Below are positions 35,013 through 46,748 of a stretch of DNA of 64,000 bases, piece after piece. The DNA comes from Phytophthora colocasiae (taxonomy: Eukaryota > Oomycota > Peronosporomycetes > Peronosporales > Peronosporaceae), in contig JAGKQI010000091.1 of assembly GCA_018806915.1 (NCBI GenBank), positions 2,170,001 to 2,234,000 on the forward strand. The letters are read 5' to 3'. The translations under genes were made by a program, and so were the position numbers. The notes beneath the pieces are model-generated. The model saw nothing but the letters and a program-made list of their open reading frames with translations. It had not been told where the DNA came from and made no database searches. Each line of letters starts with the position of its first letter. The first letter of the stretch is position 1.

Positions 35013-36296
35013 TCACGTCATTTTCTCATGCGAATAGATATCTAAAGTAGAAGTTTTCGTGAGATTCTTCACGTCCGAGCACACCCGTTGGATTATACCC
35101 TGCAGCTTCTCGATACACAATTCAAACTGCTTGGAACCCTCAGCACGTTTCGTCCCCTGATACTCCACAAAGGCCGAGCTCTCGTACGTCTTCTGAGCCC
35201 GTAAATCCAACAAACGACACCCATGAGCTCCGTGCTCATCACTTTCTTCACCTGCAACAACGGAGTGCAGAAGCTCTCTTTGGCCAGGAACAACTTCGCA
35301 CTCCAGTCGTTTACGCTGGCGACAGTAAAGCTTGTACCGCACATTGGCACACCACAGGGAAAAGGCCTTGTTAACCAAGTAGTGCCTGAAGAATCGCAGC
35401 GATGTAAGCACATTGAACATCGTCGACTGACGCATCCACTCTGCCAACGCGATGAACTCCGACGGGCTGCCAACAGAAACGTGCACAAGTCCACTGGACG
35501 ACATGGTGAAGTGTTCGTTCGGAGTCACGTCATCCTGCGCGACTACCACGAGATCATACGGTCGGAATGCCAATCCGGTCTCAGCTCGATTCAAATGTAC
35601 AAACTTAATCTCACTGTCCGATCCGTTGCGAGCGAAAAATGCGATGGCGTCTTCTCCTGACTTTAAGAACGCTGTCGCAGACTCCGCAGCAGCTTCAGCC
35701 GCAGCATCAACACTGGATCTTCCCGTTGCTGGATCGTGATGACCGATAAAGACGGACGGCTGTCGGTCACGTTGATTTACGGCCGTTTTCTCTTCGTCAC
35801 CTCCATCTTCTTCACCAAAAGATCGAGCAAGTGTATCTCGAAGAAATCGTCGAGGAGATGATTCTCGCTTCGATCTTCCAGCATCACCTTCCCACACTGG
35901 AGCAGGACAAGTGTCTACTGTTTTCGCCACTTGAGACGTAACTTGTGTTTGTTTCGGTGATTGTGAAGGTGGTTTGGCTCGAACCCGTTTGATTTTCTTC
36001 TCCGGACTGTAAAGCGTCCCCGGGAACACTGGGATTTTCTTCGGGGACGTGTATTCCTCCGCTGTCGTGAACGTAAACTTGTGTCCATCCGACTTATCCC
36101 TCTCAACTGTCATGGGTGATTTCATTGCTGCTCTCGCTCCAGGAACCGCCTGCATCGGTTTATTCGAAGGTAGAGAACTTCCAAATCCAGATCCACCATC
36201 AAACTCGAACGTCGCATCCAGAGTCAAGTCGTACACTGAGTTTCCAGTGGGTTGTGGCGGCCGCGGTCTCGGACTCTTGACTGATCTCTTCTCCAT
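35013..36296 (-). CDS. Dynein heavy chain N-terminal fragment, copy 2
   Basis: A 427-aa frame like copy 1 but with an extra base near 35303 and a missing base near 35213. The two changes cancel, so about 30 residues in between are replaced by unrelated sequence (CEVVPGQRELLHSVV and on) while both ends stay in frame. Start at the ATG at 36296. Confidence 0.6.
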   Translation of the reverse strand: MEKRSVKSPRPRPPQPTGNSVYDLTLDATFEFDGGSGFGSSLPSNKPMQAVPGARAAMKSPMTVERDKSDGHKFTFTTAEEYTSPKKIPVFPGTLYSPEKKIKRVRAKPPSQSPKQTQVTSQVAKTVDTCPAPVWEGDAGRSKRESSPRRFLRDTLARSFGEEDGGDEEKTAVNQRDRQPSVFIGHHDPATGRSSVDAAAEAAAESATAFLKSGEDAIAFFARNGSDSEIKFVHLNRAETGLAFRPYDLVVVAQDDVTPNEHFTMSSSGLVHVSVGSPSEFIALAEWMRQSTMFNVLTSLRFFRHYLVNKAFSLWCANVRYKLYCRQRKRLECEVVPGQRELLHSVVAGEESDEHGAHGCRLLDLRAQKTYESSAFVEYQGTKRAEGSKQFELCIEKLQGIIQRVCSDVKNLTKTSTLDIYSHEKMT

Positions 36297-36409
36297 CGTG
36301 ACAAGTCGTGTCCAGTAATGAAACCAAGTCGAAATGCCGTGCTGCTCAAATAAAAGATAATAACTGACAAATAAAAACCTACTAAAGAAAGCAAAGAAAG
36401 CACTTTGTT

Positions 36410-36901
36410 TTACTCTCCTACGAGACGTCTGCGTTCATCCATTTTGTCTCGGTTGAGTCTGGCCACAAAAGAGTCCCTCTTCCATCTACTGATGACTCTC
36501 CTCTCTTTAGCTCGTTGAATAAAGCGTTCTTGGGCTTGTAATTCAGCTTTCGCCCCCGCTTCCGAGAAGTACGAGTCCCACTTAGCTCGTGCCTCAACCT
36601 GGAACTGGCGAGCCATATTCGCCACCGAATCTTCACGTTCGTCATCCTGATTAAACTCGATAGCATTCGCAAACATCAGTAGCAGGTCGGCGCGGTACTC
36701 TGCAGGGTCGTGGTAGTCGCCAGCGTTCAGTTTGGCGCCCATCGTGCCCAGGTCCATCGGGTTCGAAATCACATCGAAGTACGTGGGGACGTTGAGCGCT
36801 ACAGGGTCCACAGGCTCGAGGAAAGACCACGCTAGGACATGGCGTGATAGATCGACGTGCAGACGCGCACAGCTGGCGTGTAAGTCTGAGGACATCGGCA
36901 T
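36410..36901 (-). CDS. Bromodomain protein, copy 2
   Basis: A 163-aa frame as in copy 1b, with the shelf (AWSFLEPVDP, W-S-F rather than W-P-F), ZA loop and pocket Asn. Fifteen bases are missing in the C-terminal helix (residues ALTDW lost), in frame, beyond the bromodomain fold. The Pro-to-Ser change in the WPF shelf would be expected to alter ligand binding. Confidence 0.65.
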   Translation of the reverse strand: MPMSSDLHASCARLHVDLSRHVLAWSFLEPVDPVALNVPTYFDVISNPMDLGTMGAKLNAGDYHDPAEYRADLLLMFANAIEFNQDDEREDSVANMARQFQVEARAKWDSYFSEAGAKAELQAQERFIQRAKERRVISRWKRDSFVARLNRDKMDERRRLVGE

Positions 36902-37008
36902 GGTATTAGAGCACTGTAATACAGTATTGTCGGGACCAGTTTTTAATAACTAATGTGACATAAATAAAGGAACAGATCATTCGTTGCGGGAACTGCGGTA
37001 GTACTATA

Positions 37009-37669
37009 CTAGCCGAGTGCCGCCCGCTTTTGCAGGCAGTGTGTATGTGTTTGGTTGAAACCCGTGGGCTCACTGTTCCAATTCGCCCCACTACTCACCA
37101 TCGGCGCCACACCTTCGGCGCGCGCCAGTTGGCCGAGGTACCTTCGCTTCGCTCGGTAGGATGCATTATAGCCAAATAGCCGAGTGCCGCCCGCTTTTTG
37201 CGGGCGGTGTGTATGTGTTTGGTTGAAGCCCGTGGGGCTCACTGTTCCAGTTCGCCCACTATTCACCATCAGCGCCACACCTTCGGCGCGCCAGTTGGCC
37301 AGTGCTACCTTCGCTTCGCTCAGTAGGATGCATTTTAGCCAATCACCGGTCTGTAAAAGCTGCGAGCTCGAAGCATTTTAATCATGCTTAGCTTAATTTT
37401 TGTCAATGAAAATTTTGTGGCCGGGTGTGCGGACCAATCAGAGGCCATTGAGAGGGTTATCATTAGTGGGCTATATTTGTAATTTTGGCATTCCTGAGAG
37501 CAGTCTAGAAGATAGGGATAGGCTACACCATGGGAAAATACAGTATAGAATACGTACATGTACAAAATGGAGAGACAGGTAGCTACGCAGGTTTATGCGC
37601 TAAGACGTTGAACAGACACACAACGGACACACAGACACACAGACACGGGACTAGCCTAGTGTGTTGAGA
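37009..37669 (-). mobile_element. Non-autonomous Helitron left of copy 3
   Basis: A 661-bp counterpart of 21161-21826: CTAG at 37009-37012, two hairpin segments, CCAATCAGAGG block, (ACACACAG)n, and the TGTTGAGA end at 37669, directly joined to Helitron copy 3. The first hairpin has substitutions on one arm (TTTTGCAGGCAGT) that weaken it. Confidence 0.8.
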
Positions 37670-37699
37670 CTAGCCGAGTGCCGCCCGCTTTGCGGGCGG
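37670..37699 (-). terminator. Helitron 3' terminus with hairpin (copy 3)
   Basis: CTAGCCGAGTG then the palindrome CCGCCCGCTTTGCGGGCGG (37681-37699), identical to copy 2. It is the 3' hairpin and CTAG end of the minus-strand element. Confidence 0.85.
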
Positions 37700-37874
37700 T
37701 GTGTATGTGTTAGGTCCCAACCCGTAGTGCTCGCTGTTCCAGCTCGCCCTACTACTCTGTAGCCCCTGCCTTCGCTTCGCTCGGAGGGGACAAAAACATA
37801 CACAGTGTTTCATATGCACAGTGAACATGTATTTGTTGTTATGAAAAATGCAGTGATCTCCTTCTGCCTCTTGC

Positions 37875-40800
37875 TTACATCTCGAATATCTGTCGGTAAA
37901 CAATATTCTGTGTGTACACTCCATCGGCGTCCACCTGGTCAGGATACTCGATCATCACCTTGAGTCTCGACCGCGCTGTCACTCTCGATAACGCCACGTA
38001 CAGCTGTCCGTGTGAGAAGCAAGGAGTCGCCAAGTATAGTCCGAGATTTTGTACCGTTTGTCCTTGGGCCTTGTTGATTGTCATCGCAAACGCTGGTTGC
38101 ACTGGGAACTGCTTACGACGTAGACGGAAGGGACACTCACGCGTGTCCCCGTCACTGAGGAACACAATCCGCGGAATGAACACATGCTGGCCGTGGCGTT
38201 CCCCTGTCATGATGGTCGCATGGATCACGTGAGGTTTCAGCTCCACAACACGGAGGCGCGTTCCGTTGCACAGTCCAAGATTGGGATTCAGGTTGCGCAT
38301 CATCATGATCGGCGCACCCTTCTTCAGAGTTAGTTTGTGCGGCGGGATTCCGTTCATATTCACTGAATGCAGGAGTTCAGGCTCAAAGTAATCAGCGTCA
38401 CCGTCATTATCCACTGAATCGTTGGACAAATACTCCTGGGCGTCACCTTCCAGCTTCTGAGAAACAGCTTCGTTGATACGCTGCACGATCATGTTCGTAG
38501 TCGTCAATATCGTTCGGTTGGCAAAGTACTCATCCGTGGCGATCTCAGGGTTATTGATGTCTGCATACATCTCGTCAATGATGCGTCGCATGCCTCTGGG
38601 AGTGGTGCCAGGCCGAACCTCTTCATCTTCTTCTTCCGGCTCCTCCTCCTGTTCGCTCTCAATCAACATGTCGTCCGGGATCTTGATGAAATCTGGTCCA
38701 AGTCCAGCATTCACTTGGTGCCTTCCTTCGCCCACTTGAAGGAGAAACTCAGAGAATGCTGCCAGTTCTTCCGCTGTCGTTTCATTCGCAGCCGACCTCA
38801 CACGCATGTTCTCCGTAAGATGAACTTGTTCGAATTTGCTCCACAACTCCGAAGACTTTAGACACGCGTCGATGGTATCCGCAGGCGTTCCCTGCAGTAC
38901 CACCGGTAGAATTTGTCTGAAATCTCCTGAAAGGACGACCACTTTCCCGCCAAAAGGTTCATCGATGTCCAAGATATCCCGTAGCGAACGGTCCACAGCC
39001 TCAAAAGCGTGACGATGGGCCATCGGAGCTTCGTCCCAGATAATTAAACTGGCCATCTTGATAAGTTCCTTCAGGGCGGAGTTCTTATTGATCGCACACG
39101 TAGACTCCGCATTCAGCTTTGGCGGGATTCGAAAGGTAGAATGTGCAGTGCGACCACCCATTAGTAGAAGTGCGGCAATTCCACTCGAAGCTACCGCAAT
39201 GGCAATTTTCCCAGACAAACGAACTTTTGCCAGGATGTGCTTGAGCAGGTTGATTTTCCAGTACCACCAGGTCCATCCAGAAAAAATAACTTGTTGCCTT
39301 CTGAAGATCCATCGACAGCCGCCATGACTTTCGCGTAGATAGCTTGTTGACCTTCATTAAGTCCATCCTCATGCTCCACAATTTCTTGAAGCATGTGATA
39401 GTCATACGCCATGGTCTCGCGGTCAATCAAACTGTTGTTGGTCTGGAGTGCGTCTCGAAGAAGCAGATCAGGAAATCGGCAAGTTGTGGAAGGTCAAACT
39501 CATGTACCGCTTTCCCACTCACTTGAAGCAACTCGTTCAGACTCTTTGGCGTGTTAAACATCACCACGTCGTCCTTCGCTTGGCCTTCCATGGCGCGGAA
39601 TCGACGGTGGAAATCCTCGAACAATGCTCCGTAGAAATTATCCCATAGCTGACGCACCTGCCCAACCTGAGTATACTAACAGCGTAGCAAATAGCTGACG
39701 CAGTTGATACGCCATCTGGAACGTCGCGGCTTCCTCCATACAGGCTGCCCACTCCTCATCATTCTCGAGATATCCTAGACGTAACGCGGCATCCTTATAC
39801 GATCCACATACGACGTTATCCACAGTCCGGATATTCTGGAAAGAAGTAGGTCCTTTGCGATGGCATAGCAAGACGCGTAAGTAGAACCTCTCCTCATCTC
39901 GCGGAGACACGTGAATCATTCGTCCTAGTGCAGCTTGATACTTTTTGCGGCGGACCCATATCTTGTGTTTGTCCCATCTAAAGTACTTCGGCACATCCTG
40001 ATACACAATTGTCTTAGCTACCTGGTCTTCGGGCGCTCTACTCGCACATATGTCGAAGAAGGCAGTAAGCTTCGTGCACTCACTACGATCCATGACGCGT
40101 TCCGGATCCTCGGTCTCGCGGAATACCACCATCTGCTCACCTTCGAGGTGTACCGTGAGCTGGAAAACCGCATGGGACTTCCCTTGCACTACGTGCCCGA
40201 GGAGACGCATACACGCCTCAATGGGAGAGATGTACCTCGCGCTTAAGTATCGGATGATCTCGTTGGGTTCCCGTCTGTCGATATTACCTTCGTCTTGCAC
40301 CGTCTCCACTGTAATCACAGCTCTGTCGGATCCCTTGTACACGTACTTGTAGAGATACTTCACCACTGACAGTGCTGTGCAGATTTCAATGTTGATGTGG
40401 CAGTTGTACTTGTATGAAAAGTATGGGTTGTATGGCACCACCCACTGATTCAGCGTAGCATTGTCGTACCGTCTTCCATTGAATGTACAAAATCCTTCCG
40501 ATCGTCGTCGGCGTCTGTACTGCAGAAACCGTCTTCGCTCACCTGCGTTGTATCCACGAACGGTTTCGGGTAGCCCTTTGTACACTTGCCATCCTTCATA
40601 CAGACACACGATGGATTCGCCGCGCCACAGGGCCCGTGCATCATATTCGTCATGACCGTTTCATAAAGGCCGGGGTTGGTGTCAGGATCCGGTACTTCCG
40701 CCGACACAATCTTGTCAATAATCTGCCTCGTGCGTGGCTTGTCCTCGTCCGCCAAGATGACAATGATGTGCGCATGAGGAAGTCCACGCTTTTGAAACTC

Positions 40801-43800
40801 CACCACGTAAATCCGAGCGGAAACCCGCCCAAGCACACCCTCGTCTAAGTCTTTTAAATGAGCAGCCAGCTTTTGCTGCCATACTCTCGCGACGATGTCT
40901 GGGTGGTCTTGGGCGCTCTGGTTAGGATCGCGAATCTGCTCTTGGATCTCTTCCCACTTTGGATTGCAAGTCATCGTGTCGAAGATATCTGGCTTGCCGT
41001 ACTCCCTAACGATTGCCATCGAGTCTTGGTACGATTGGTACATCTGACGCGGGCTCCCTGAGTGAGAAGACGGTAAGATGATCTTCTTCCCAACCTGATT
41101 GAGGAAGTGCCTGTTTCGGGCTCGGTCGGGGTGAGCCAGCTCTCCAGTGTCACGATCATATTCCGCCAGGAGTCCTTCGCCATCGCCCAGGATAGTCCTA
41201 GCCTCTTCCATAGCTTCGCTCAGGTACGCATCTCGCAGTCCATTGTACTGGTAAGCACGGATCTCCTTCTGGTGAGTTGCTATCCAGCGAAGTTCTTCTT
41301 GCTCGCATTTGGCTCTCTGGTCCACACAATACTGTTGGAAAAGGCCCCCCCTTTATGTAGAGCTGATCGGTCATCCTCCTTTTGGAAGAGTCGATACGCG
41401 ACGTGCTCACGTAGAGCCATAGCGCGTTTGTTCCTGCGCACCACATCACCTTCGTACGTATCCGTATACGTCCACCCCAGTTCTCTATACGGAAGAAGTA
41501 GCGGGTACTGAAGGGGGTCGTAGTTGGCGTTTGTTTCCCAGAGACGCATGAGATTTCTGTCTTTTGTATATACCAAGAGATCGCGAGGCTGTGCGAGGTT
41601 GCCGTCTTCAATCATAGTGACGGCCACTTCAGAAACCGTCGGCAGATTTTCAGTTCGAGGTCTGGAAGGATTGTTTCTCAGACGGAACACCAAGTCGATT
41701 GGCTGCTGCATATCGCTTTGACGCACCCTTTCGCCAAACGTGAGAAACTGCTGAGCGAACGGGTTGTACCTTTGCATCACCCGCTCGATGTCTAACAAAG
41801 CCACAGGGTCCAGGTCTGCGAAAATCCCCATACGTCTCTCAGCTCGGCGCTCCATGTCCGGATCGACGATATAGATCTGCGCAAACTTGGGCTGAGTCCT
41901 TTGGCCAGTTCGACGATCAATGTATGGCAACAACGAACCCATGTAGTGGCCCATAGCACCTTGAATTCGGTAGGAGTATACGCCACGTTCACCCGCGACG
42001 CTGTTGTCCTGGTTGACGTTCTGAAACCTACCCGTGGTCGGGTTTGAAGCACCGATAGACGTAAAGGCAAACGCCTGGTTGTACGCCCGTATCTGCTTTC
42101 GAAAGTTGGGGTCTCCGTAAAGCTGGAGAAGTTCGTCTGGAGCTGGGGCCAGAGGTGGTAGTCTGACTTTCCCCTCGATACAGCAGGCAGACTCGCTTTC
42201 ACCAGGCCACTTCCACGCGTTACAGTGACCGCACACCGTAGTGGGGAGGCAGCCGGTGGCGTTTGGTGTCTTCATCAACATCTGGACCTGTGACCATCGA
42301 CGGACGGAAATCTTCATGGTTTGCAAGTGCTTTTCGATGGCGAGTGATACGTCGACGTTCTCGAACACGCTCGCGCTCCTCTTCGCGCTCTTCCTCCGTT
42401 TGTAACGCCCTTCTAATGGCGTGACGCTCTCGGTCCCGTTCTCGCTCTGCCGCACGCTGCTCCTCGTCTTGTTGCTCTCTAGCAAACGATTGCCGCTCTC
42501 TGTTGCTCTCCCGCTCAACATCACGCCCCTCTGGGGTCTGGTGCTCTCTTGAACTTGCGCGACGTTGCCTGTCAAGTTCACGCTCTGCCGCACGCTGCTC
42601 CTCGTCCTGTTGCTCTCTAGCAAACGATTGCCGCTCTCTGTTGCTCTCCCGCTCAACATCACGCCCCTCTGGGGTCTAGTGCTCCCTTGAACTTGCGCGA
42701 CGTTGCCTGTCAAGTTCACGTTCTGCCGCACGCTGCTCCTCGTCCTGTTGCTGTCTAGCATACGATTGCCGCTCTCTGTTGCTCTCCCGCTCAACATCAC
42801 GCCCCTCTGGGGTCTGGTGCTCTCTTGAACTTGCGCGACGTTGCCTGTCAAGTTCACGCTCTGCCGCACGCTGCTCCTCGTCCTGTTGCTCTCTAGCAAA
42901 CGATTGCCGCTCTCTGTTGCTCTCCCGCTCAACATCACGCCCCTCTGGGGTCTCGTGCTCCCTTGAACTTGCGCGACGTTGCCTGTCAAGTTCACGTTCT
43001 GCCGCACGCTGCTCCTCGTCCTGTTGCTGTCTAGCATACGATTGCCGCTCTCTGTTGCTCTCCCGCTCAACATCACGCTCCTCTGGGGTCTGGTGCTCTC
43101 TTGAACTTGCGCGACGTTGCCTGTCAAGTTCACGCTCTGCCGCACGCTCCTCATCCGTCTGACGGGCACGTCGGGATGCCTGAACCACAGCATTTGCTTC
43201 GCGCTCCTCCTTGCGTTCATTCTCGTCTTGCTGGGAACGACGAATGGCCCTTGTTTCTGTGTTTCGTTGTCGTTCGATGTCTCGGTCTTCTTGGGAAAGT
43301 TGGGAGCGTATTTGCGCTTGGCGCTCACTGGCAATATCAAGACCAATCTGACCCTGAAGGCCCCGTCGATTTAGCTGTTCAAGCCGGTTTCTTTCGCGAT
43401 CTGCTACCACTTGTTCAGCACTTCGTTGAGCTCTCCGTTGCCGCTGGCGTTCGGCATTCCGTTTCCGCGTACGTTCGCGTTGGGAAGAGCTCATGTTTGA
43501 CCGCCGCAGCCTGGCTCTCTCTGCGTCACTCATCCTAAGCGCCGCAGCACTGGATGGATTCGTAGTGGGGGCCAAGGTTGTTCCTCTCGGAGGAACCACC
43601 GGTGCATCTACAGTGGCTACAATGGGGTCGCCTGAAACCGAAACGTTGTTTACCTGCTGACTGAGTAGTTCCAATTCTCGCGAAGCCCTCGAAAAACAGT
43701 TGCGTGCCTGCTTCCTTCTGTTGATCCGTCGTCGCTTTGCAGAAGGCGATTCAACCTCTGCTGGAGTTGCGTTCACGCGCTCCGCTTCGTCCAAACGATG

Positions 43801-43860
43801 CTGCAGCTGTCCTCGACGGTCGTCTCTACACAGTAGACTGTTAGAAGACTTCAACAGCAC
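37875..43860 (-). pseudogene. Helitron Rep-helicase transposase, copy 3, frameshifted
   Basis: Same domain order as copy 2. The helicase C-terminal 447 residues (37875-39218) are open, with IIWDEAPM, GDFRQILPV, TINKAQGQTV and YVALSRV, and define the stop at 37875. One base is lost right after the Walker A motif (near 39247). Other breaks lie near 39670, near 40523, at the seven-C run near 41346, and near 42243. A CAG-to-TAG change at 42676-42678 stops the repeat region. The frame in the N-terminal part extends to 43860 because one base is missing near 43852. Confidence 0.88.
42457..43146 (-). repeat. 138-bp coding minisatellite, 5 copies
   Basis: Five 138-bp units, one more than in copies 1 and 2. 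The second unit from the left contains the TAG stop at 42676-42678. Units alternate between SFAREQQ and SYARQQQ variants, which allows duplication of a two-unit block to be traced. Confidence 0.9.
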
Positions 43861-45385
43861 GAAACATTAATTTTACGTACCTATCCCGCTTCGTGCCGAC
43901 CCTGACCGGAGCCATAGCCTTCCCTCGCAAAAAAGCACAAAGGAAGCAGCGTTAGACAACGGTCTAACACTGAATAATTGTATTTTAATTGTAAACTAAT
44001 TCTTGATAGGTGAAATTGAACATGCAGCGCATGCCGTTCTGCCCCTGACACGGTAAGCAGCATGAAATGTCTCCATAACATGTGCCGGTCTCACACGACC
44101 ACTGGCCCAAGGCTGAGGTGGGTGGCCCGGCCAAACCGGCTTTTATCGCCACATGGATCCACCCCAGGACCCCGGATTGGTATGAGGCTTCCCATGCCGC
44201 TGGCGAGCGAACATGGGCGTCTCAGGGTCAGGGCTCGAAGAGCAATAGAGGCAGAACTGAGACAGGAACGGCGAAGGGTGGCCAGCTGCAACCTTTTATC
44301 CCAAAAATGGGAAGGTCATGGATTTGGGCGCAAAAGCTACAGTACCCAAATTTCAATTTTCACCAAAGTACCCGCAGGGATGGCTTACTGCAAATGGGCA
44401 ATATTGTAGATTCAGGTGGACTGCCCGGCGTCTGTGCGCTCGAGAGGGTCTCGGTCAGAATGGCCGTGGCGTGGCACCCACTGCAGCCCTCCCTCAAGCC
44501 CCGCAGAGGACCTGTCAGAGTCCTCCGCAGGCTCCAGCCCACCCTTAATTTTGTACACCAGCTCCCAGTTGCCCCAATGTGGTACCAGTTCTCCCACAAG
44601 GCGGAACACCCGACACCGTAAAGATTTTAATGGCTATATTATGTTTATATGGGTACTTACCGAGTATTCCTAGGCTGGCTGCGCCGCTCGATCACTCCTG
44701 TCCTCGCTAGCCGCCGCGCCGTTCGCGTAATGTCCTCTGTCGCTGCTGACGCCGTTTGCGTTTTGGAATGAAAGAATTCTAGAATTTAAAACGACCAATC
44801 AGAGGCCCTTGAGAGGGTTATCATTAGTGGGCTATATTTGTAATTTCGGCATTCCTGAGAGCAGTCTAGAACATAGGGATAGGCTACACCATGGGAAAAT
44901 ACAGTATAGAATACGTACATGTACAAAATGGAGAGACAGGTAGCTACGCAGGTTTATGCGCTAAGACGTTGAACACACACACAACGGACACACAGACACA
45001 CAGACACACAGACACACAGACGCGGCACTAGCCTACTGTGTTGAGATAGTAGAAGTAGAACTTACTCTGACTGAAACAACACCTCAATAGTAGCCCCTCT
45101 AAGCAGACATCTCGCTATTTGTATGCAAATTCACCTAACCCTATATAATCATTTACGTGCGGCCTGAGGTGTTGATTCACTCAAAGGAAGTCGAATCTCT
45201 GTACTAGGGATTTGTATGGGTCGGTCGTGGGAAGCAACTTCTTCGTGCCCAAACAACACCCGAGGGTTATTTAGTGTTATTTGACCAATGATCGACCGTC
45301 CCGCTTCAGAAAAAGTGCAGACACTTTTTCAAAATAAAAATGGAAAAATATTTGTTATTGTGACTTTGGCGAATTAGAAAGTGTA

Positions 45386-45689
45386 GTCATACTAGAAAGT
45401 ACGCGTCATACCTCCAAGTACGAGTTCATACCAAAAAGTACGAGTTCATACCAAAAAGTACGCGTTCATACCAGAATGTATGATACGTATGACCTCGTAC
45501 TTCCTGGTATGACCTCGTACTTCTTGGTATGACCTCGTACTTCTTGGTATGAACTCGTACATTCAAGTCTGATCTGAGCGTACTTTTTGGTATGAATGTC
45601 TCGTACATTTTGGTATGAACTCGTACTTATTTTGGTATGAACTCGTACTTTTTGGTATGAACTCGTACGTTTTGGTATGAACGCGATAG
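45386..45689. repeat. Inverted iteron array, unit 3, expanded
   Basis: The left side has about five monomers as in the other units, but the right side has about nine copies of GGTATGAACTCGTACTTTTT with more length variation, and an interruption near 45565-45585. The array is about 110 bp longer than in units 1 and 2. Confidence 0.75.
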
Positions 45690-45763
45690 TTAAATGAACA
45701 CCATAGTAGCAATGAAAAACGTCGTAGACATCAGTCTTATGGCCTCCCCGTCTCACTACAGCC

Positions 45764-46748
45764 TCAACTACTTCGAGCCGCCTGCTTTGCCTTCAGGTAC
45801 GATTCCTTGTACTGCCGAAAGGTAGCACATGGCCCAATGCTCTCCAGTTTCGAGATGGTCTTTTTCAACTTGGTCACTTGCTCACCCCGCTCGGCTTCGG
45901 CCTTGTCCTTCCGAGCTTGGAATTCAGCCAGGTGTCGGTCCCTTGCTCTCATGTAGCGCTCCACCATCTTGCGATAGTCTCGAAAGTTTGCTGTCAGCGT
46001 CTCAAAGTCGTATTCAGTCTGGTCCTTTGCTTTACGTGCCAAAGCTACTCGCCGGCGCTCATTGGAATACTCCACATCCGTCATAGCGTCCAGTTCCGCT
46101 TGGGGCTTCATGTCGATATCGGCCTTCAGTCCATCTCCAAAAGCGTTGAAGGCCCTGGCAGTCTTGTCCCAGTGCGCCATCACTTCCTCAATGCGGGCTC
46201 CAAACCTGTTCTTCTGTCCGCGCAGCTTGTCCGGATGGAGAACGAAGATTGCTGCCCGGTAAAGCTCTTTCGGTGTGGTCATGATAGGACCGTGGTTGTA
46301 CTTTGCCTTGCAACGTGCCTTCAGCTCTTCAAGAAAGTGGGCGAAAAGCTCTGGGTCCAAGCTGACACCATAGAGCAAATTTCGCTTCGATAGAGCTGTC
46401 CAAGCCGTACACTCCAGTTCTTCCACCTCAACTTGCTGAGCTTCGAGTTCAGAGAGCTGCTTCCGAGCCACTAAACGTTACATGGGTTAAAAAATATAAT
46501 ATATTTTTCAAATATTTACAATATATACCTTCAAGGCGTCCGAATTGGTCGAATATGCGCTTTTCCTGCCGCTTTTGGAGGACCTTCACCTTATTGCGGG
46601 CGTATGAGTCCCGGTTTATCGCCTTTCGCGACTTTGCCGGCTTCTTCTTGCCACACACCTTGCGGTGCTTGGCCATGTTCGACTTCGACACGAGCTTGGA
46701 GCATGTGGGGCACTCGCCCTTCGGCGGTATGGCGTCACTGCTCTCCAT
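45764..46748 (-). CDS. C2HC zinc-finger coiled-coil protein, intact copy
   Basis: Joined from exon 1 (46529-46748) and exon 2 (45764-46470) across a 58-nt GT-AG intron (46471-46528), giving about 308 aa. Residues 13-32 form a C2HC finger (Cys13, Cys16, His28, Cys32: CPTC, then H-x3-C). A basic stretch follows (GKKKPAKSRK). Most of the rest is charged and helical, with likely coiled coils near the middle and C-terminus (AEFQARKDKAEAERGEQVTK). No catalytic motif is seen. A DNA- or RNA-binding role is plausible from finger and basic patch. It sits next to an iteron array in all three units. I do not recognise the family. Confidence 0.65.

Larger units (their letters stand above)
21161..37008. 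repeat. Tandem unit 2 (about 15.8 kb)
   Basis: One full period: short Helitron, Helitron copy 2, iterons, zinc-finger gene, CRN, remnant, dynein fragment, bromodomain gene. Its counterpart 37009-53190 is nearly identical throughout. Boundaries are placed at the CTAG that starts each short Helitron; the true crossover point could be anywhere in the unit. Confidence 0.8.
37670..45046 (-). mobile_element. Helitron copy 3, complete
   Basis: A 7377-bp Helitron with both ends legible: CTAG at 37670-37673 preceded by a (37669), and TCTCAACACAGTAGG reading leftward from 45046 with t at 45047, giving the A and T flanks expected for Helitrons. It encodes one broken Rep-helicase gene. The leader is in the same orientation as in copy 1. 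The (ACACACAG)n tract is at about 44980-45022. Confidence 0.9.
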
